This document shows positions 56,121-63,510 of a stretch of DNA of 63,510 bases, piece by piece. The stretch's first letter is position 1; every line of letters begins with the position of its first letter. The stretch lies in assembly GCA_016839845.1 (NCBI GenBank), contig JAEOTL010000118.1, positions 1 through 63,510 of the forward strand, given 5' to 3'. Source of the stretch: Promethearchaeota archaeon (lineage in GTDB: Archaea; Asgardarchaeota; Lokiarchaeia; Sigynarchaeales; SOKP01). The notes beneath the pieces are model-generated. The model did not search any database and had not been told where the DNA came from. It saw nothing but the letters and a program-made list of their open reading frames with translations. The translations under genes and the position numbers were made by a program.

Positions 56121-57269
56121 ATGATAGAACCACATGGTGGTAGTTTAATAAATAAAAAATTACCCCGAATTGAAAAAGAAAGAATATTGGGGGAAATTCA
56201 CGAATATGAGAAAATTCGCGTAAAACCAGAGAATCTAAAAATTATTAAAAACATCGCTTTTGGTATTTTTAGTCCCTTGGAGGGCTTTATGAATGAAAAT
56301 GATTATCATTATGTCTTAGATACAATGTATCTTGAGAATAATCTTGCCTGGCCATTTCCCATTATTTTAGATGTCTCGGAAGCGGATATCTCAAATATAA
56401 CAGTTGGTGATAAAATAATTCTTACGACTGGTAATGATAATCCTATTGCTTTGATGAATGTAGAAACGATCTACAATTATGATAAGAAAGAATTTGTTAA
56501 AAAAGTATATGGGACAGTAGACAAGAATCATCCTGGAGTAACAAATGCCTATAAATATCAAAAAAAGCTTATTGGGGGTGAGATTTTCTTAATCAATGAA
56601 CCAGAAGCAATTTTTCCTGATTTAGATTTGACTCCTATTGAAACAAGAGTGTTATTCAAGGAAAAGGGTTGGGATAGGGTAGTGGCATTTCAAACAAGAA
56701 ATCCTCCTCACTTAGGCCATGAATATGTACAGAAAGCTGGTTTAACTTATGTAGATGGTCTTTTCATTAATCCTATAATTGGGAAGAAAAAAGTAGGAGA
56801 TTTTCTGGATGAGGTTATAATCAATGCATATAAAGTACTAATAAAAGAGTACTACCCAAAAAATAGAGTAGTACTAAGCACCTTTGAAACCGAAATGAGA
56901 TATGCTGGACCAAAAGAAGCAATTTTTCATGCGATTGCCAGGAAAAATTTTGGGTGTGATCATATCATTATTGGAAGAGACCACGCGGGAGTTGGGGATT
57001 TTTATGGACCTTATGACGCTCATAAAATCTTTGAAACCTTTCCAGATCTGGGTATAGAACCCATAAAGTTTAGATCTTTCTCAAAATGCAGTAAGTGCGA
57101 TTCTATTGTAAATGATAAAATTTGTCCTCATCCACCTGAGATGCAAAACTTTTTTGCGGGGAGAGAAATACGGAAAGCGTTAATTGCTGGAAATGCCCCA
57201 GATCCAGTAGTTATGCGGCCTGAAGTTGCCGATCTTATATTGAAATATGAAAACCCATTTGTTTCATAA
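56121..57269 (+). CDS. sat: Sulfate adenylyltransferase (ATP sulfurylase)
   Basis: Forms adenylyl sulfate from sulfate and ATP. A PUA-like N-terminal domain (FSPLEGFMNENDY) precedes the catalytic domain with FQTRNPPHLGHEYVQ (the HxGH motif) and GRDHAGVGDFYGPYDAH. A zinc site CSKCDSIVNDKICPH lies near the C-terminus, as in thermophile/archaeal single-domain Sat. At 382 residues there is no fused APS kinase. The neighbouring cysC argues for PAPS formation rather than dissimilatory sulfur metabolism. Confidence 0.95.
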   Translation: MIEPHGGSLINKKLPRIEKERILGEIHEYEKIRVKPENLKIIKNIAFGIFSPLEGFMNENDYHYVLDTMYLENNLAWPFPIILDVSEADISNITVGDKIILTTGNDNPIALMNVETIYNYDKKEFVKKVYGTVDKNHPGVTNAYKYQKKLIGGEIFLINEPEAIFPDLDLTPIETRVLFKEKGWDRVVAFQTRNPPHLGHEYVQKAGLTYVDGLFINPIIGKKKVGDFLDEVIINAYKVLIKEYYPKNRVVLSTFETEMRYAGPKEAIFHAIARKNFGCDHIIIGRDHAGVGDFYGPYDAHKIFETFPDLGIEPIKFRSFSKCSKCDSIVNDKICPHPPEMQNFFAGREIRKALIAGNAPDPVVMRPEVADLILKYENPFVS

Positions 57270-57295
57270 GGTATAACTATTTACAACTAAGAATT

Positions 57296-58681
57296 ATGAG
57301 AGAGAAGAAAAAATTAATTGTTATTGGATTAGATTGTGCTACTCCTAGAACTTTATTTAAAGATTTTCTGGAGGATTGCCCAAATATAAAAAGCATGTTA
57401 GAATCAGGAATATACGGGAAGTTAAGAACTTCTGATCCCCCAATTACTATTCCTGCTTGGATGGTAATGGCCACAGGTAAAGATGCGGGAAAGTTAGGAC
57501 TATATGGATTCAGACATAGAAAAGGTTATTCCTATGACGATTATTGGATTGCTACCTCTTATAACATAAAAGAACCTAAAGTATGGGATATCATAGGAAA
57601 ACAAGGTTTGAAATCTTGTATTTTAGGCATACCCCCAACATTCCCTGTTCAACCAATTAATGGGTGTTTAGTATCTGGTTTTATAACACCTGGGATAGAA
57701 TCAGATTTTACTTATCCCCCAGAATTAAAAGAAGAGATCGAAAACTATGTTGGGAAATATATTCTTGATGCTAATTTTAGAGTGGACAACAAGAAAGTAC
57801 TGTTAGAAGAAATATATGAAATGACTAACATTCAAATTGAGACAATCAAATACTTAATGCAAAATAAGGAATGGGATTATTTTAAATTCGTGTTAATTGG
57901 CCTGGATAGATTTCACCATGCATTTTGGAAGTATTACGATACTAATCATGATAAATACGAAAAAGGGAATGAATTTGAAAATGAAATGAGAAAATATTAT
58001 CAGTTCTTAGATCAAAAAATAGGAGAAATCCTCAGTTTAACCAATGAAAACACAATCATCATGATCGTTTCAGACCATGGCGCTAAAGCAATGAAAGGAC
58101 TTATATGTGTAAATATTGCTCTCGAAGAACTTGGGTTATTGAAGTTCAATAGCAAATCAAAACCAGGAACCAGAATCGCTGATGCAGAAGTAGACTGGGA
58201 AAACACATATGCTTGGGGTTGGGGTGGATACTATGCAAGGGTCTTCTTAAATATAAAAGGAAGGGAACCTCACGGGATTGTAGAATCAAAAGATTACGAG
58301 GAAGTTAGAAATTCAGTTATAGAGAAGCTACGAGAAATAAAAGATAATAACGGAAACACGATGAACACGATTATTTATAAACCTGAAGAATTATTTAAAG
58401 AACTTAATGGAGATCCGCCTGATTTAATGGTTTATTTTGACAATTTAAATTGGAGATCTGCAGGTACAGTTGGTTATGAAACGATGTATTTAACTGAAAA
58501 TGACACTGGTCCTGACGATGCTGTTCATGATTGGCACGGAGTTTTTCTTTTGTATGATCCAAAGATAAAGAAAGGAAAAGATTTGGGAATTATAAGTATT
58601 TTAGACATTGCACCAACATCTCTTAAGATACTAGGAATTGAGATTCCCGAAGATATACAAGGAAACATAATTGAATTTTAA
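57296..58681 (+). CDS. Type I phosphodiesterase/nucleotide pyrophosphatase-like enzyme (AlkP superfamily) 3
   Basis: The metal site begins at LIVIGLDCATPRTLF (D13). The nucleophile is probably the Thr in DPPITIPAWMVMATG. IVSDHGAKAMKG and DAVHDWHGVFLLYDP supply further ligands. This branch lies close to archaeal NPP-like phosphodiesterases of 450-550 residues. It is located between sat and cysC, 26 and 19 bases from them, so it belongs to the PAPS module. Possible jobs are PAP/PAPS turnover or transfer of a sulfated or phosphorylated group; both are inference. Confidence 0.82.
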   Translation: MREKKKLIVIGLDCATPRTLFKDFLEDCPNIKSMLESGIYGKLRTSDPPITIPAWMVMATGKDAGKLGLYGFRHRKGYSYDDYWIATSYNIKEPKVWDIIGKQGLKSCILGIPPTFPVQPINGCLVSGFITPGIESDFTYPPELKEEIENYVGKYILDANFRVDNKKVLLEEIYEMTNIQIETIKYLMQNKEWDYFKFVLIGLDRFHHAFWKYYDTNHDKYEKGNEFENEMRKYYQFLDQKIGEILSLTNENTIIMIVSDHGAKAMKGLICVNIALEELGLLKFNSKSKPGTRIADAEVDWENTYAWGWGGYYARVFLNIKGREPHGIVESKDYEEVRNSVIEKLREIKDNNGNTMNTIIYKPEELFKELNGDPPDLMVYFDNLNWRSAGTVGYETMYLTENDTGPDDAVHDWHGVFLLYDPKIKKGKDLGIISILDIAPTSLKILGIEIPEDIQGNIIEF

Positions 58682-58700
58682 AGAAAATGGATGAATAAAT

Positions 58701-59234
58701 ATGGAGAATAAAGGTTTTACATTATGGTTTACAGGACTTCCCTGTTCAGGGAAGACTGTATTGGCTGATGCAGTAGCGGGAGAATTAAAAAAGAGAGGAT
58801 TGAAAGTTGAAAGACTTGATGGAGATATTGTGAGAAAAAGCTTAACAAAAGACCTTGGGTTTACAGAAGAGGATCGAAATATGAATATTGAAAGGGTTAC
58901 TTTCGTTGCTAAACTCCTCACTCGTAATGGAGTTGCTGTTCTGGCTTCTTTTGTCTCTCCTTACAATAAGATTAGAGCCTATTCTCGAAAAGAAATAGGT
59001 GAATATATCCTTGTTTATGTAAAGTGTTCTTTGGAGGAATGTGAGAATCGAGATGTAAAGGGAATGTATGCAAAAGCCCGAGCAGGAGAAATAAAGGATT
59101 TTACAGGAATAGATCATCCTTTTGAAGAACCAGATAGAGTAGATATTGTTGTTGAGACAGATAAGCAAACGATTGAACAGAGTAAGGAAATAATTCTAAA
59201 GGATTTAGTTAAGATGGGCTACATTCAAAATTAG
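58701..59234 (+). CDS. cysC: Adenylyl-sulfate kinase
   Basis: Phosphorylates APS to PAPS, the universal sulfuryl donor. Walker A is GLPCSGKT (~12-19). LDGDIVRKSLTKDLGFTEEDR holds the substrate arginines, and FVSPYNKIRAYSR, KGMYAKARAGEIKDFTG and IDHPFEEPDRVDIVV are APS-kinase signatures. The 177 residues are normal. As no APS/PAPS reductase gene is in the window, the product may feed sulfation of surface sugars. Confidence 0.95.
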   Translation: MENKGFTLWFTGLPCSGKTVLADAVAGELKKRGLKVERLDGDIVRKSLTKDLGFTEEDRNMNIERVTFVAKLLTRNGVAVLASFVSPYNKIRAYSRKEIGEYILVYVKCSLEECENRDVKGMYAKARAGEIKDFTGIDHPFEEPDRVDIVVETDKQTIEQSKEIILKDLVKMGYIQN

Positions 59235-59280
59235 AAATTATTACTTATAAAAAAATAAAGAAGTAGATTTATTGTAAAAT

Positions 59281-59295
59281 CTAACATAATGTTAG
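59281..59295. promoter_or_regulatory. Perfect 15-bp dyad downstream of cysC
   Basis: CTAACATAATGTTAG, a 7-1-7 perfect palindrome, 46 bases after the cysC stop and 88 bases before the next gene. It is followed by a T-rich run. A single-base centre cannot form a hairpin loop without unpairing, so an operator is more plausible than a terminator. Confidence 0.3.
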
Positions 59296-59383
59296 GTTAT
59301 TTATTTTTTCCTTGATAATAATATCTTACTAGAATATCAAATTCAGTATTTTTAAATCTAAAAATTTAGTAGAATCTATTAAT

Positions 59384-60514
59384 ATGCCAAGAAACATTCT
59401 TATTACTGGGGGTGCTGGATTCATAGGATCACACTTAGTTGATTATATATCTGAAAATTCTAAACACTCAATAACGGTTTATGATTGTTTAGACTCACAA
59501 GTTCACCCTTTACAAAACAAAGCTCCTGATTATCTAAATAAACGTGCAACAATTATCAAGGGTTCGGTAAACGACTATGAGAAATTTAAAGAAGTAATTA
59601 AAGAAAATGAGATTATTTTCCATTTGGCGGCTAAAGTGGGAGTAGGACAGTCGATGTATGACATTTCTAGATATACTGAAACAAACATGCTTGGTTTGGC
59701 AAATCTTCTTGATATTCTCGTAAATTCCGATCACAATATTACGAAAATGGTTCTTGCTTCCTCAAACACTGTGTATGGAGAAGGTAAGGTTAGTTGTTTA
59801 AAGTGTGGGGTCATTTTTCCCAAATCAAGATCAAAAAATCAACTTAAAAGCAAACAATGGGAATTACAATGCCCAAAGTGTGGAAGTAATGTTAAAATCC
59901 TACTAACAGATGAAGAGACACCCTTTAACTCTAAATCTATATATGCATTATCCAAACAAGTTCAGGAAGAAATGAGTTTAATGATCGGGAAAACTTACGG
60001 CTTAGATATTTCAATACTACGCCTTTTTTTGGTTTACGGTCCTCGACAATCTCCCTCAAATCCGTATACAGGTGTCTGTGCGAATTTCGGTACTAGATTA
60101 TTGAATGGAAACCGACCAATCATATTTGAAGATGGATTACAAACTAGAGATTTTGTGAACGTAAAGGATGTTTGTCAAGCTTTATTTCTATCAATGAATA
60201 GTCAATCCGCAAATGGGGAAATCTTTAACGTTGGTACAGGGATACCGATTACTATTGAAGAGGTTGCTGAAACATTAATAAGGAAAATTAATCCAGATTT
60301 ATCCCCAATCTACAACCAACGCTATAGAGTAGGTGACATACGTCACTGTACTGCGGATATCTCTAAAATAAAGAAGATGTTGGGTTATTCACCGAAAATC
60401 CCATTTAATGAAGGGATAGAAGAATATATTGATTGGATAAAAACTCAAAAGATTTATCAAGATAATACCGAAAAAGCCTTAGCAGAACTTAAAAATAAAG
60501 GTTTAATGAAATAA
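59384..60514 (+). CDS. NAD-dependent sugar epimerase with inserted zinc ribbon
   Basis: Extended SDR with TGGAGFIGSHLVDYI, FHLAAKVGVGQS, the substrate-contacting SSNTVYGEG and the catalytic pair Y187/K191 (YALSK). Between these, residues ~136-172 hold an inserted zinc ribbon (C138, C141, C163, C166). The same insertion occurs in the dTDP-L-rhamnose 4-epimerase-like group of bacterial SDRs, so this is a family trait rather than a chance fusion. The 376 residues are normal for that group. A UDP- or dTDP-hexose 4-epimerase role is likely. The next gene starts 10 bases after its stop. Confidence 0.82.
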   Translation: MPRNILITGGAGFIGSHLVDYISENSKHSITVYDCLDSQVHPLQNKAPDYLNKRATIIKGSVNDYEKFKEVIKENEIIFHLAAKVGVGQSMYDISRYTETNMLGLANLLDILVNSDHNITKMVLASSNTVYGEGKVSCLKCGVIFPKSRSKNQLKSKQWELQCPKCGSNVKILLTDEETPFNSKSIYALSKQVQEEMSLMIGKTYGLDISILRLFLVYGPRQSPSNPYTGVCANFGTRLLNGNRPIIFEDGLQTRDFVNVKDVCQALFLSMNSQSANGEIFNVGTGIPITIEEVAETLIRKINPDLSPIYNQRYRVGDIRHCTADISKIKKMLGYSPKIPFNEGIEEYIDWIKTQKIYQDNTEKALAELKNKGLMK

Positions 60515-60523
60515 CCCACAACA

Positions 60524-61564
60524 ATGAAAAAAATACTTATTACGGGAGGAAATGGGTTTATCGGTTCACACTTAGTTGATATTTGTTTAGGAAAAAGTTG
60601 TGAAATTTCTGCGATTGAGAGACCAAACCAGAATTACCAAAACCTTTCTCAATACACTAAGGATCAACAAAAATTTCCCAACCTTGAGAAACAGGAATTT
60701 TTAGGGGAATCAATAAGGATACCCACAGACAATACAAATTTAACCATTCTTGAATGTGATGTGTTAAATAGTAATTTATTAGAAAAAATAATTATAAAAG
60801 TACACCCAAGTCTTATATTTCACTTCGCAGCGCAACCTTACGTAATACCTTCCTTTGAAGATCCTGTTAATACAATTAAAACGAATGTTATTGGTACACT
60901 AAATATTTTTGAACCGATAAAGAAACACAAATTAAAAACTAAAGTTATACTTGCTTGCACGAGTACTGAATATGGAACTACCACAGAGCTCAATAGACCG
61001 TTAAAAGAAGAAGATCCTCTTTTAGCTATACATCCATATGGGATTAGCAAGATTGCTGCTGAACTATTAACTCGTCAATACTTTTTAAATTTCAATATCA
61101 ATATACTCAATCTCAGATTCTTTAATCAAACTGGAGATCGAAGAGTGAATGATGCCCCCTCAGATTTCATAAGACAGGTCGCCCAAATTGAACTTGGATT
61201 AATTGATCCTATAATTAGCGTGGGTTATCTCAATCCTTACCGTGATTTTACTGATATAAAAGATTCAATCAGGGCAATTTGGTTAGTCGCGTTAAAAGGA
61301 AAATCTGGAGAAGCTTATAACATTTGTTCGAATAAGAAAATCCAAATACGTGATCTATTAAATTTAGCATTAAGTTTCTCCAAAAAAAAGATTGAAGTTG
61401 TAGAGAATAATCCACAGAAATTACGGAAAGCTGACGAAGACATAATAATAGGAGACAATTTAAAAATAAACGCAGATATAGGATGGCAACCAAAAATACC
61501 GATTGAAATAACATTAAAAGATATGTTTAACTACTGGCTAGATTACTATACGACACACAAGTGA
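60524..61564 (+). CDS. NAD-dependent nucleotide-sugar epimerase/dehydratase (SDR), paralogue B
   Basis: Extended SDR with TGGNGFIGSHLVDI, FHFAAQPYVIPSFEDP, CTSTEYGTT and the catalytic YGISK. It shares its whole length with the SDR gene at 39.8 kb, including the unusual loop (QNLSQYTKDQQKF here) and long identical blocks such as LLAIHPYGISKIAAELL. By eye about half of all residues are identical. The two copies lie on opposite strands at either end of the glycan locus. It probably acts on a GDP- or dTDP-sugar; specificity is not readable. Confidence 0.78.
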   Translation: MKKILITGGNGFIGSHLVDICLGKSCEISAIERPNQNYQNLSQYTKDQQKFPNLEKQEFLGESIRIPTDNTNLTILECDVLNSNLLEKIIIKVHPSLIFHFAAQPYVIPSFEDPVNTIKTNVIGTLNIFEPIKKHKLKTKVILACTSTEYGTTTELNRPLKEEDPLLAIHPYGISKIAAELLTRQYFLNFNINILNLRFFNQTGDRRVNDAPSDFIRQVAQIELGLIDPIISVGYLNPYRDFTDIKDSIRAIWLVALKGKSGEAYNICSNKKIQIRDLLNLALSFSKKKIEVVENNPQKLRKADEDIIIGDNLKINADIGWQPKIPIEITLKDMFNYWLDYYTTHK

Positions 61565-61571
61565 AGTAATT

Positions 61572-61597
61572 AAAAAAAAAGTAGAAATTAAAAAAAA
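61572..61597 (-). terminator. Double U-tract terminator after the surface protein gene
   Basis: Runs of eight A (61590-61597) and nine A (61572-61580) on the plus strand become U8 and U9 in the minus-strand transcript, 21-46 bases after the stop of the surface-protein gene. They fit archaeal U-tract termination. Confidence 0.4.
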
Positions 61598-61617
61598 TTA
61601 ATAGGTATAAAATAATT

Positions 61618-63510
61618 TTATATTCCACGCTTCGATAGTATAAGAACTATTATTCCTATTGCCGCTACTGCGCCACCAACGCTTCCTAAGGTAATCAGCA
61701 TTGTTTGACCAAATGTGTATGGATCTTGAGGTAGGTTAAATTCTTCCTGTCCCAGTGTAGTTACAATTTCATCTCTGAAATCTGGTATCCATGTCGTAAG
61801 GAACAACATTTGTGGATATGATAAACCGCCATTTTGAGTTGCTAGAGTATCAAAGATCGTATTACCGAGTTCTGCTCGATACCATTTATGAATCCCGCTC
61901 ACAGTTACCAAAGAATATTCACTATTAACATCCCAGAGATCCTGGCATTGAGAAAGAGTTAACTCAGTAGTATATTCCAATCCGATTTCAAAGTAAGGTG
62001 GTCCATAAATAGGAGGAACTAGTCTACTTAAGAATCCTTCAGGAAGAGCTGCTACTCCAAGAATAGTACCATTAGCCCATTGTTCAAAGAATGCCCTAGT
62101 AGAAATTTGTGTGATCGTCAGACCCATATCCATTTCAAGTAATTCAGCAGATCTACCGGTTGAGGGGGTCACTCCTATAAAAGCACCTAACCACGTAAGT
62201 ATGGGCGTTAATTCACCAGCACTTATACCAAATTCTGCGATTAGAGTGGCTTGACTTGTGGTATTTCCTAGCATAGCAGTAAGCCAGAGATCTTCAAAAG
62301 CAGGTCTATATGTAAAACACTTGGAAGGGGTGACATCACTCCAAAGGGCCAAGCACTCTGTTAATGAAAGGCCCGTAGCTGTAGGTAAGCCAACTTCAAA
62401 ATATGGCGCACCAGCCATTGAAGAATCAATCTCACCAAGGAAACCGTCAGGTAATACTACTTCCCCAAAGATAGTTCCATTAGCCCATTGTTCATATAGA
62501 GCGAGGGTTGATAGTTCGCTAATTGTTTTACCAGTATCGGAGAGCACAAGAGCAGGAGTGAGATTAGTTATAAAATTACCAAGCCAACTTAGTAGCATTG
62601 TTAGCTGAGCTTGTGATAGGCTAAATGTAGTCATTAGTAGAGTTTGCAAGCTATTATTTCCTCCCATAGCTCCGGCCCAAACCTGAATTCCAGCATCATT
62701 GGTGAAAGCTAATGGATTTGAAGCATTCCATAACTCCATACTTGTTGCTATAGAAATATTTGATGGATCGGGAATTCCAACTTCAAATCCTTTGAGTTCG
62801 GAAGTACCTAGAAAAGCTCCTATATCGATTCCATCATTGAAAAACGTTCCGTTTGCCCATTGTCGATAAAACCCTGTAGCTATAGCTTCTGTTCGGGTAA
62901 TTCCGAAATTCGCTAAGAATGTGCCAGGAACATAGAAGTTTATTACGGTCCATAAATAATTCGCCATATCAGCTACTTGAGCCAAAGTAACATTGTAGGC
63001 CGCAGGGAGTGCAACATTAGTGTAAGGATCACCACCACCAACGATATACCAAAATAAGTTATAAACAGCTTCTACTCCTGATCCCATCTCAAGATCTGTT
63101 ATCATACCAGGGAAAACAAAAGGAGTTACCCACATATCATATGTACCAGTGAGTAATAGAGTTGTTCGAGCAGTTAAAGAATAATTCTGAGGGATTCCCG
63201 TCATATTAGAAACACCAAGTAGAGTTGTGAATGGATCTACGAATGTTGTGTCATTAAAGAATATATTTGTACCAACATCCCAACCATATGTAGCGTTTAA
63301 CCATCCAATGGATATATCAATAAGTTGTGCGGCTGTTCCGAAATCAATTATATCAGGTAGTTTTCCCTCGATCGAAGCTTTCAAGCCTAATAGGGAGGCG
63401 GGAGTAGACCTTAATGTCAACATAGGTTCTAAACCAGCAGCGGCTTGCGCCTTAGCTCCCGCAAGGACATCAGGAGTTGCTAGAACGGGTATTTCTTCCA
63501 TTAAAGCAGG
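61618..63510 (-). CDS. Large extracellular repeat protein with C-terminal membrane anchor (5' end outside window)
   Basis: The frame is open through the right edge (P-A-L before the first visible Met), so the N-terminus and any signal peptide are missing. The visible ~630 residues are extracellular in character, with many N-x-S/T sequons (NATY, NDTT, NMTG, NYSL, NVTL, NGT, NIS, NTTS). Three units carry QWANGT (214, 338 and 474 in the visible part), each followed by FE(V/I)G(I/L) and LW. A membrane helix (~600-622) ends in SKRGI, giving an outside-facing protein with a tiny cytosolic tail. Codon and base use look richer in G+C than in its neighbours. The family is not recognised. Confidence 0.8.
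   Translation of the reverse strand, partial: PALMEEIPVLATPDVLAGAKAQAAAGLEPMLTLRSTPASLLGLKASIEGKLPDIIDFGTAAQLIDISIGWLNATYGWDVGTNIFFNDTTFVDPFTTLLGVSNMTGIPQNYSLTARTTLLLTGTYDMWVTPFVFPGMITDLEMGSGVEAVYNLFWYIVGGGDPYTNVALPAAYNVTLAQVADMANYLWTVINFYVPGTFLANFGITRTEAIATGFYRQWANGTFFNDGIDIGAFLGTSELKGFEVGIPDPSNISIATSMELWNASNPLAFTNDAGIQVWAGAMGGNNSLQTLLMTTFSLSQAQLTMLLSWLGNFITNLTPALVLSDTGKTISELSTLALYEQWANGTIFGEVVLPDGFLGEIDSSMAGAPYFEVGLPTATGLSLTECLALWSDVTPSKCFTYRPAFEDLWLTAMLGNTTSQATLIAEFGISAGELTPILTWLGAFIGVTPSTGRSAELLEMDMGLTITQISTRAFFEQWANGTILGVAALPEGFLSRLVPPIYGPPYFEIGLEYTTELTLSQCQDLWDVNSEYSLVTVSGIHKWYRAELGNTIFDTLATQNGGLSYPQMLFLTTWIPDFRDEIVTTLGQEEFNLPQDPYTFGQTMLITLGSVGGAVAAIGIIVLILSKRGI
61762..62889 (-). repeat. 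Three diverged ~125-135-residue protein repeats
   Basis: Units share the order QWANGT, then a G-F-L/G-A-F turn, F-E-(V/I)-G-(I/L), LW, a W-rich helix and a closing TWLG/SWLG-like element (SWLGNF, TWLGAF, TTWIPDF). The spacing of the QWANGT motifs is 124 and 136 residues. A fourth, more degenerate unit may lie nearer the N-terminus. Confidence 0.6.

Noticed and set aside
1..63510. Prophage, integrase, transposase, restriction-modification or toxin-antitoxin island
   Set aside because: No integrase, transposase, capsid, methyltransferase or toxin-like protein was found. The RHH protein has no toxin partner next to it; its neighbours are sat and a glycan enzyme.

Overview
The window looks like a piece of an archaeal chromosome, most probably an Asgard (Lokiarchaeia-like) archaeon. 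It is A+T-rich, with archaeal TATA boxes close to start codons and U-rich terminators. It carries archaeal-type RadA, PheS/PheT, TyrRS, PPAT, DUF1512 and the alpha subunit of an ADP-forming acyl-CoA synthetase. Three further genes fit Asgard lineages: a close VPS29 look-alike, a longin-like protein, and an uninterrupted 23 x 23-residue leucine-rich repeat protein. The taxonomic call is inference from gene content. No rRNA, tRNA, CRISPR array or insertion sequence was recognised.

Region 1 (1-8.4 kb): a truncated longin-like gene, a small wHTH-like protein, RadA with an unusual N-terminal extension, glucose-6-phosphate isomerase, aspartate kinase, a LarA-type racemase and a U32 Fe-S protein.

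Region 2 (8.4-14.3 kb): a complete histidine-to-glutamate route. hutU, hutH and hutI lie head to tail on the minus strand and ftcD converges on them.

Region 3 (14.4-31.9 kb, almost all minus strand): the LRR protein, iron alcohol dehydrogenase, class V aminotransferase, VPS29-like phosphoesterase, acyl-CoA synthetase alpha subunit, TyrRS, pyruvate phosphate dikinase, a HAD phosphatase, SCP2-like protein, AMP-forming acyl-CoA ligase, aldehyde:ferredoxin oxidoreductase and DUF1512. Together these suggest fermentative, amino-acid- and organic-acid-based energy metabolism.

Region 4 (32.0-38.5 kb, plus strand): a zinc-ribbon membrane protein, a PPAT gene that can only start at a non-canonical ATT, pheS-pheT-pheA, and a bacterial-type RNase PH.

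Region 5 (38.5-63.5 kb): a large surface-glycan locus. Split transketolase and transaldolase can make sedoheptulose-7-phosphate. GmhA, HddA and GmhB convert it to D-glycero-alpha-D-manno-heptose-1-phosphate. A degenerate HldE/RfaE-like PfkB protein lies inside the operon. Nucleotide-sugar SDR enzymes flank it, followed by three glycosyltransferases, a Wzx-type flippase, three alkaline-phosphatase-superfamily enzymes, and a PAPS module (RHH regulator, Sat, CysC). The window ends in a membrane-anchored, sequon-rich repeat protein that could carry such a glycan. The most notable hypothesis is that this locus makes a heptose-containing, possibly sulfated, archaeal surface glycan.
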